From Cinclus cinclus (taxonomy: Eukaryota; Chordata; Aves; Passeriformes; Cinclidae): a DNA stretch of 64,000 nucleotides. Below, one piece after another: positions 57,298 to 64,000 of this stretch (its first letter is position 1; every line of letters begins with the position of its first letter). The notes below the pieces were generated by a model. The model did no database searches. It had not been told where the DNA came from and saw nothing but the letters and a program-made list of their open reading frames with translations. The stretch covers positions 5,429,833-5,493,832 of the forward strand of contig NC_085071.1 in NCBI RefSeq assembly GCF_963662255.1, written 5' to 3'. The position numbers were made by a program, and so were the translations under genes.

Positions 57298-58668
57298 GCT
57301 TTTTCCCCCTTTTTCCCCCTTTTTCCCCCCCTTTTTTTCCCCTTTTTTTCCCCTTTTTTTCCCCTTTTTTTCCCCTTTTTTTCCCCTTTTTTTCCCCTTT
57401 TTTTCCCCTTTTTTTCCCCTTTTTTTCCCCTTTTTTCCCCCTTTTTTCCCCCTTTTTTCCCCCTTTTTTCCCCCTTTTTCCCCCCATTTTCCCCCCTTTT
57501 TCCCCCTTTTCCCCTTTTTCCCCCTTTTCCCCTTTTTCCCCTTTTTTCCCCTTTTCCCCCCCTTTTCCCCCCCTTTTTTCCCCTTTTTTCCCCTTTTTTC
57601 CCCTTTTTTCCCCTTTTTTTCCCCTTTTTTCCCTTTTTTCCCCTTTTTTACCCCTTTTTCTACCCCTTTTTCCCCTTTTTTTTCCCCTTTTTTTCCCTTT
57701 TTTTCCCTTTTTTTCCCATTTTTTCCCTTTCCCATTTTTCCTTTTATCCCTTTTTTCCTTTTTTTTTCCTTTTTCCCCCATCTCCCCCTTTTTCCCCCTT
57801 TTTTCAACTTTTTCCTCTTTTTCAACTTTTTCCCCTTCCCCCTTTTTCTTCCCTTTTTTCTAATTTCCCCCCTTCTTCTCTTTTGCCCCCTTTTTTCCCT
57901 TCTCCCCCATCCTCCTTTTCCCCCCTTTTTCCCCCTCTTTTCCCCTTTTTTCCCCTTTTTCCCCATTTTTTTCCCTTTCTTCCCGTTCTTCCTTTTATCC
58001 CTTTTTTCCTTTTTTAATTTATTTTTTTCCTTTTTCCCCCATCTCCCCCTTTTTCCCCCTTTCCCCATTTTTTCCCATTTTTTCAACTTTTTCCCCTTCC
58101 CCCCTTTTCTTCCCTTTTTTCTAATTTCCCCCCTTTTTCCCATTTTCCCCCCTTTTTCCCTTCTCCCCCATTCCCCCCTTTTCCCCCCTTTTCCCCCATT
58201 TTTCCCCCATTTTTCCCCCATTTTTCCCCCATTTTTCCCCCATTTTTCCCCCTTTTTCCCCCTTTTCCCCCTTTTCCCCCTTTTCCCCCTTTTCCCCCTT
58301 TTCCCCCCTTTTCCCCCCTTTTTCCCCCCTTTATCCCCCCTTTTTCCCCCTTTTTTCCCCCCTTTTTCCCCCCCTTTTCCCCCTTTTTCCCCCTTTTTCC
58401 CCCTTTTTCCCCCTTTCCCCCTCTTTCCCCCTCTTTTCCCCTTTTTTCCCCTTTTTCCCCTTTTTTCCCCTTTCTCCCCTCTTTCTCCCCTTTTTCCCCC
58501 CCTCTTTTCCCCCCTTTCTTCCCTTTTCCCCTTTTACCCCCTTTTCCCTTTCTTCCATTTCTCCCCCTTTTCCCCATTTTTTTCCCTTTTCCCTTTTATT
58601 TTTACCCTTTTTTCCCCTTTCCCCCCATTTTCTCCCATTTCCCCTTTCCCCCTCTTTCCCCATTTTAA
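57298..58668. repeat. 1.37-kb polypyrimidine tract (C/T only on the plus strand)
   Basis: Nearly the whole of KHDRBS1 intron 7 is made of short runs of T and C (tttttccccc, ttttcccctt), with only sparse A or G. Sub-blocks such as cccccatttttcccccattt repeat locally. Open frames here are Phe/Pro-rich or Lys/Gly-rich artefacts. Confidence 0.97.
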
Positions 58669-58825
58669 AATCCATTTGAATCAAAAAAAAAAAAAACAAA
58701 AAAAAACAAAACCCATTCCTGAGCTGTAGAGTTCTGGAATCCAGGGAATGACACCAAAACCTTCAGTTTTCCCTGGATTTGTGGGCTGGGATTTCCCTGT
58801 ATGCAAACCCCTCTTTCTTTTCCAG

Positions 58826-58884
58826 GGATACAGAATATTATGATTATGGACATGGAGAGGCACAGGAAACCTATGAAGCTTATG
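58826..58884 (+). CDS. KHDRBS1: KHDRBS1 exon 8 (tyrosine-rich tail)
   Basis: Completes Gly375 and encodes 376-394 plus the first base of Gly395: DTEYYDYGHGEAQETYEAY. Acceptor tcttttccag, donor GTATGT. Small substitutions relative to mammals (DT for DS, AQET for VQDS) keep all tyrosines. Confidence 0.97.
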
Positions 58885-59235
58885 GTATGTCTGGGAATTT
58901 TGGGATAAGGAAAGGGTTGGGATTTGCTTTTGGTCAATTTTCCAATTCATGTCTGGATTAAAAAAAAAAAAAAAAAAAATGAGGAGAACCTCGTGATTTT
59001 CGTGGTGTTTTATTTAGGTCTGAACAATCTTTCTGTGGGATTAGGTTCTTCTCAGTCTTGATTGTCTCAAAGGTGATGCTTTAAAAAAAAAAAAATCCAA
59101 TTTTTTTAACTCTAGAAATGTCTTCATTTTCCTTGTAGCTTTAGAATATTTTGGGAGGTCTGGATTTCCACCCATGGCACTTGTGCTGGAGTCTGGTTTT
59201 CATGGGCTGGATTTTGTGTGGATCCATCTGTTCCT

Positions 59236-59581
59236 TTTATCCTCAAAATCCCTGATCCTGACTCTGGGCTGTGGAACTGCTCAAAAATTGGATTTCAGTG
59301 TCATGAGGAGGCCTCTCCTTGGCTCTCTGGAGCCACTTGGGCTCAGCAGGCAAAGCTCAGCTAATCTGAATTACGTAAAACTCCCACTTTAGGCTGGGCT
59401 CAACCAAAATGCTGTGATTTCAACCCAAAGAGCAGCTGAGCCCCCCCACCCGTGGGATGGGGAGAGAGCTGGGAGGGTTAAAAGTGATGGAGTGAATGGG
59501 CTGGGATCGAGTTCAGCAGGACAAGCAAAGTAAAGGAAGGAAAGAATTCTGTCCTTCCTTGGGAAGACATTCCAAAGCTCC
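59236..59581 (+). repeat. 346-bp direct duplication, copy 2 (intron 8)
   Basis: Same length and, by eye, same sequence as 53669-54014. The flanks differ on both sides: tgttcct before this copy versus agctccc before copy 1, and cctcccctc after it versus tccctgcc after copy 1. Confidence 0.93.
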
Positions 59582-60034
59582 CTCCCCTCAGCTGGGGCTG
59601 CATTTTATTTTTGGAGGCAATTCCCATATCCAGGCTTGGAGTGGCATCTGCATGTGGCACTGAGGTGGAATCCTTGTCCCCTGTCCCCAGAGCAGCCTGG
59701 CCTGGGTCACAGCTCCTTTCATCCCCAGGGCTGCTCTGGGATTCCTTCTGGTTTCATCCTGAACATCCACTGCAGTTTCCTCGTGCTGAGCTGGGCTTAG
59801 GCACAGCCAAGGCCTCTCCTGCTCCTCACACAGGCAAATTTGGGAAGGGACCCCCAAGGAATTTTTTCAGGCATCCCAGATTCCCAGAGCTCTCCAGCAA
59901 GCTGCTTCAGGAATTCCGTGTGGCTGGAGCCAGTCCCTTGGAGCTGAGAGCAGGTCCTGACATTCCTGAAATCCCTGGGAGCTGGGAATTCGTGTCCTGG
60001 CACCATTAGGGAAGCAGAGTTGTTGTCTCCTGCT

Positions 60035-60465
60035 CACCCTGCTCCAGGTTTGAATTCAAATCCAGGAACCCCTCAGGGTGTTCCCTGCTCAGGTTTAATC
60101 CCAAATCCAGGAACCCCTCAGGATTTTCCCTGCTCCAGATTGAAATCCAAATCCAGGAACCTCAGGGGATTCCCTGCTCAGGTTTAATCCCAAATCCAGG
60201 AACCTCGGGGGATTCCCTGCTCAGGTTTAATCCCAAATCCAGGAACCTCGGGGGATTCCCTGCTCAGGTTTAATCCCAAATCCAGGAACCTCAGGGGATT
60301 CTCTGCTCGGGTTTAATCCCAAATCCAGGAGTATCGAGACATTCCCTGCTCAGGTTTAATCCCAAATCCAGGAACCTCAGGGGATTCTCTGCTCAGGTTT
60401 AATCCCAAATCCAGGAACCTCAGGGGATTCCCTGCTCGGGTTTAATCCCAAATCCAGGTTCCTGA
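60035..60465. repeat. Minisatellite, about 43-bp unit
   Basis: Ten units contain gattccctgctcaggtttaa, tcccaaatccaggaacc, tcagg. Small variants (cggg, agtatcgagac). Confidence 0.93.
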
Positions 60466-60524
60466 ACTGGATGTTTCCCAGACAGCTGCTCCCAGGAGCT
60501 GCTGGCACAAACTCTGTTGAATTT

Positions 60525-60615
60525 TTTCATGGAATCCAGGAATGGTTTGGGGTAAAAGGGGCACTAAGGATCATCCCCTGCCATGGGCACCTTCCACTGC
60601 CCCAGGACTGGGATG
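60525..60615 (-). mobile_element. CR1 LINE 3'-end fragment
   Basis: Plus strand: tggaatccaggaatggtttg, aggatcatcccctgccatgg and gcaccttccactgccccagg, the reverse complement of the CR1 3' end. Confidence 0.8.
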
Positions 60616-60694
60616 TGCCCTGTGCTGTGCTGGCAGGTGACATCTGCCAGATCCCAAAAAATGTCCCCAGGGGGGGTCAGAGATGGCGACAGGC

Positions 60695-60795
60695 TCTGTG
60701 CAGGGACAGAGGAGCTCTGGAGAGAGTCCAGAAAGGATTTGGGGTCTGGAGCATCTCCCTGATGAGGAGAGGCAGCGGGAGCTGCTTTGGCTGTG
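60695..60795 (+). mobile_element. CR1 LINE fragment
   Basis: Plus strand: agagagtccagaaaggattt, tggagcatctccctgatgag and gagaggcagcgggagctg match an internal CR1 region in sense orientation, opposite to the neighbouring fragment. Confidence 0.65.
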
Positions 60796-60894
60796 GCCCT
60801 GCTGGAATTAATTATTCCTGAGAAGCAGCAGATTTGTCCGAGCTCAGGGATCATTGTGAGGAAAAACTGGGAGAAGGGGAAGGCTGGGAGAGGG

Positions 60895-61835
60895 CTGTTT
60901 TGGGGGATCAGGAGCTGTTTTGGGGGATCAGGAGCTGTTTTGGGGGATCAGGAGATGGATTTGGGGGATCAGGAGCTGTTTTGGGGGATCAGGAGCTGTT
61001 TTGGGGGACCAGGAGATGGATTTGGGGGATCAGGAGATGGATTTGGGGGATCAGGAGCTGTTTTGGGGGATCAGGAGATGGATTTGGGGGATCAGGAGCT
61101 GGATTTGGGGGATCAGGAGATGGATTTGGGGGATCAGGAGCTGTTTTGGGGGATCAGGAGCTGTTTTGGGGGATCAGGAGATGGATTTGGGGGATCAGGA
61201 GCTGTTTTGGGGGATCAGGAGATGGATTTGGGGGATCAGGAGCTGTTTTGGGGGATCAGGAGCTGGATTTGGGGGATCAGGAGATGGATTTGGGGGATCA
61301 GGAGCTGTTTTGGGGGATCAGGAGATGGATTTGGGGGATCAGGAGCTGTTTTGGGGGATCAGGAGCTGGATTTGGGGGATCAGGAGATGGATTTGGGGGA
61401 TCAGGAGCTGTTTTGGGGGATCAGGAGATGGATTTGGGGGATCAGGAGATGGATTTGGGGGATCAGGAGCTGTTTTGGGGGATCAGGAGCTGTTTTGGGG
61501 GATCAGGAGATGGATTTGGGGGATCAGGAGCTGTTTTGGGGGATCAGGAGCTGGATTTGGGGATCAGGAGATGGATTTGGGGGATCAGGAGATGGATTTG
61601 GGGGATCAGGAGCTGTTTTGGGGGATCAGGAGATGGATTTGGGGGATCAGGAGATGGATTTGGGGAATCAGGAGCTGTTTTGGGGGATCAGGAGCTGGAT
61701 TTGGGGGATCAGGAGATGGATTTGGGGGATCAGGAGCTGTTTTGGGGGATCGGGAGCTGGATTTGGGGATCAGGAGATGGATTTGGGGATCAGGAGATGG
61801 ATTTGGGGATCAGGAGATGGATTTGGGGGATCACA
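60895..61835. repeat. Minisatellite, 20-bp unit
   Basis: About 46 copies of ggggatcaggagctgttttg or ggggatcaggagatggattt(g) in a non-random order of the two types. Open plus-strand frames are artefacts. Confidence 0.96.
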
Positions 61836-62039
61836 AGTTGGATTTTGGGGTGATCATCACCTGTTTTATAGGAGTTATTTTGGGGTGATCATCACCTATT
61901 TTGGTGGATTTGTTTTCTCCTGGAACTTTTTCCAAAAACACCAACTGAACCCATACCTCTCTCCCACCATTCCTCCCTCTCCCTATTTTTTTTTTTAATA
62001 ATTATTTAATTTTTTTTAAAAAAAATTTTATTTTTTTTT

Positions 62040-62073
<34 letters not shown>

Positions 62074-62133
62074 GACCACTCCTCTCCCATCCTCCATCCC
62101 TGACTTTTTCTCCTCCTTTTCCCCCCTCTCCAG

Positions 62134-62231
62134 GCCAAGATGACTGGAATGGAACCAGACCCTCCCTGAAAGCTCCTCCAGCCAGGCCAGTCAAGGGGGG
62201 CTACAGAGAGCACCCCTATGGACGTTACTAA
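62134..62231 (+). CDS. KHDRBS1: KHDRBS1 exon 9 (C-terminal nuclear localisation signal)
   Basis: Completes Gly395 and encodes 396-426 with the TAA stop: QDDWNGTRPSLKAPPARPVK, GGYREHPYGRY. RPSLKAPPARPVKG and the final REHPYGRY form the C-terminal nuclear localisation signal of Sam68, with the conserved terminal tyrosines. The total coding length of 1281 bp gives 426 residues, compared with 443 in human from memory; the shortfall is in the N-terminal tail and is partly offset by the Pro expansion. Confidence 0.97.
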
Positions 62232-63732
62232 ATCACAAAAACAGGGCAAAAAAAAACAAAAAAAAAAGAAAAAAATCCAAAAAAAAAAAAACCAACAACA
62301 ACAAAAAAAAAATAATCCCAATTTAGGAGCAAACGTTTCTTTCTGGTTCTTGTATCTCCTGGGATTCTCGTTGCTTTTACCCACAGCAGACAAGTAATTG
62401 TTTAATTGTTTCCCCTGGTTTTTTTTTTTTTCTTCTTCTTCTTCTTCTTCTTTTTGTTTTTTTACTTCCCACTCCATCCTCACCTTGCATTTTTTGGCTT
62501 CTGTATGTAGTGATTTCTTGAGATGAATTTAAATAGATTTAGGGAAAAAAAAAAAAAAGGGGGGGAGGGAGGGAGGGGGGTGAGGGTATGTGGAAAAAAA
62601 AAACTTTTTAATTTTTATTATTATTATTATTATTATTTTTATTTCTTCTTCACTGTGTAGATGGCTTTTCTTTCTTTGTCGTTTTAGGTACAAAAAAAAA
62701 AAAAATAATAATAAAAAAAAAAACCAACCCAACAAACAAACTGTACCTTTTTAAAAAAAGAAAACCTAAAAAAAAAAAAAAAAAAAATAGTTAAAAAATG
62801 TTAGTTTCCAAAGTGACATGCTTTGCTTAGTTCTGAAATTAAGGTTTTGTTAAAACTTTTAAAGTTTGTTTTAAATGAACCCATAAAGGTTTGTAGTTGC
62901 AGAATCCCAAACTAGGCTACATTTCAAAATTCAGGGTTTTATATATATATATATTTTTTTTTAAAATTAAAAATCATAATGTAATACTAGTGGCTGCCAC
63001 CATTAAAAAAAAAAAAAAAGCAAACAACAACCAAAAAAAAAATAATAATAATAATAAAAAAAAAAAAGAACTTCAGATGCCAAAACCTTTAAAAGGAGAT
63101 TGCTGGTGAATCTTGAAGTTTAAATTTTAACCCAAAGGATCCTCCAGACAAATTAAATAGCATTTCCTAAAGAGAATTGACTTAAAAAGAAAAATTAGGT
63201 TGGTAAAAAAATTGACTTTTCTTATGTGGATTTTGAAATCTAGCCCCCCCCCCCGTGCAGTGCTGAGATATGCTTGGGAATAATTTTTTCCAGTGGAAAT
63301 GGGTTTTAGTTTGGTTCTAAATGAACAATTTTTAAGGGGAAAAAAAAAAAAAACCCGCCCAAATATTTAATTTAATTACCCAGTGTTTGACAGAAATTAT
63401 ATTCTGTAGATAATCCTGAAAAATTCTCTTTTTTTTTTTTTTTTGGGGACGGAAATTCTGATTAAAATTTCAAATTTGCCCCTCCCAAAAAACAAAAAAC
63501 AAAAGAAAAAAAAAAAGCAAACAACAACAAAAAAAAAAATCTCAATTTTAAGCAGTCCCAACCACTTAATCAAGTGTATCTCAGCACGAGCTTCCATAAA
63601 AAGGGACACTGCAGCTGTAAAAAAAAAAAAACAAACAAAAAAAAAATTAAAAACAACCAAAAGCAGAAAAAAAAAAAAAACAAAACAAACAAAAAAAAAA
63701 AAAAAAAATCCCAAATTTCACTTTGTACATAA

Positions 63733-63738
63733 AATAAA
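63733..63738 (+). promoter_or_regulatory. KHDRBS1: Poly(A) signal AATAAA (proximal)
   Basis: Hexamer in cataaaataaagtcttaat about 1.5 kb after the stop codon. Confidence 0.65.
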
Positions 63739-63861
63739 GTCTTAATTGGATTTGTTCCACTGTCCTCCCACTCTGTTCTGGAAGAGAAAAATGCAACATT
63801 TTGTGTAAAGTCTGCCTAAGCAGGTAACTCAGAACGTGTCAAAGTGTCTGTCTCAAGCTGT

Positions 63862-63867
63862 CAATAA
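63862..63867 (+). promoter_or_regulatory. KHDRBS1: Poly(A) signal AATAAA (distal)
   Basis: Hexamer in ctgtcaataaagtttagtcc, followed about 35 bp later by a GT-rich stretch (gtgatgggttgtcatttgtt), the expected downstream element. Likely the main cleavage site is near 63885. Confidence 0.8.
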
Positions 63868-64000
63868 AGTTTAGTCCTTTTTTAATCAAAGGAAATGTGA
63901 TGGGTTGTCATTTGTTTTATTTTCTCCTTTTTTTTTTATTTTTATTTTTATTTTTTTTTAATTTCAAACAGCTTTAAATTCGTGCTAAACTTAATTTGTC

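Larger units (their letters stand above)
58885..62133 (+). other. KHDRBS1: KHDRBS1 intron 8
   Basis: 58885-60005 is mostly unique and includes the second 346-bp duplicate. Then come a 43-bp array, CR1 fragments, a 20-bp array, a T tract (62040-62072) and the acceptor ctctccag. Confidence 0.92.
62232..63890 (+). other. KHDRBS1: KHDRBS1 3' UTR
   Basis: Begins right after the stop codon and runs to a poly(A) region. It is full of A and T homopolymers (for example 62269-62292, 62770-62787, 63670-63709), plus a (TTC)n run at 62441-62452 and AT-rich segments such as atatatatatat (62941-62952). These may contain AU-rich regulatory elements, but none can be assigned by sequence alone. Confidence 0.8.

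Noticed and set aside
57130..58221. Lys/Gly-rich minus-strand frame of 363 residues
   Set aside because: Complement of the polypyrimidine tract in KHDRBS1 intron 7.

Overview
This is nuclear DNA from a bird. Two genes sit head to head: a five-coding-exon phosphatase gene on the minus strand (PTP4A2, 12069-23676) and a nine-coding-exon RNA-binding protein gene on the plus strand (KHDRBS1/Sam68, 36057-62231). That is the order and orientation of the human pair, as I recall it. Several degraded copies of CR1, the typical avian LINE, support birds. The very high density of GC-rich minisatellites and the short gene spacing suggest a microchromosome, probably of a songbird; the species is my inference. 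Both genes assemble into complete reading frames with canonical GT-AG introns and no frameshift: PTP4A2 encodes 167 residues and KHDRBS1 encodes 426. Layout: 1-12060 lies downstream of the PTP4A2 stop codon and is almost wall-to-wall tandem arrays (units of 5 to about 80 bp) separated by short unique islands. 12069-23676 holds the PTP4A2 coding exons (minus strand), each intron filled by its own array. 24349-24440 is a candidate untranslated PTP4A2 exon, followed (still upstream for this gene) by a long intron with two large arrays and some unique DNA. 32700-36060 is the shared upstream region, with several CpG-rich blocks, NRF1 and ETS motifs and CR1 fragments. 36057-62231 holds the KHDRBS1 exons, again with one or more private arrays in nearly every intron. 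62232-63890 is the KHDRBS1 3' UTR with two poly(A) signals. PTP4A2 is a prenylated dual-specificity phosphatase of the PRL family. KHDRBS1 is a STAR-family KH-domain regulator of splicing and signalling. They are neighbours, not a pathway. Most long open frames in the window are artefacts of tandem repeats whose unit length lets stop codons be avoided in all frames. The most interesting signal is that several arrays appear to have been seeded at RNA-processing sites of these genes. Each unit carries a copy of a poly(A) signal (after the PTP4A2 stop), a 5' splice site (PTP4A2 third coding exon, probably KHDRBS1 exon 3), or a branch point, pyrimidine tract and 3' splice site (KHDRBS1 exon 4, about 22 copies; candidate PTP4A2 leader exon, about 8 copies). 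The true splice site is the unit at the exon edge.
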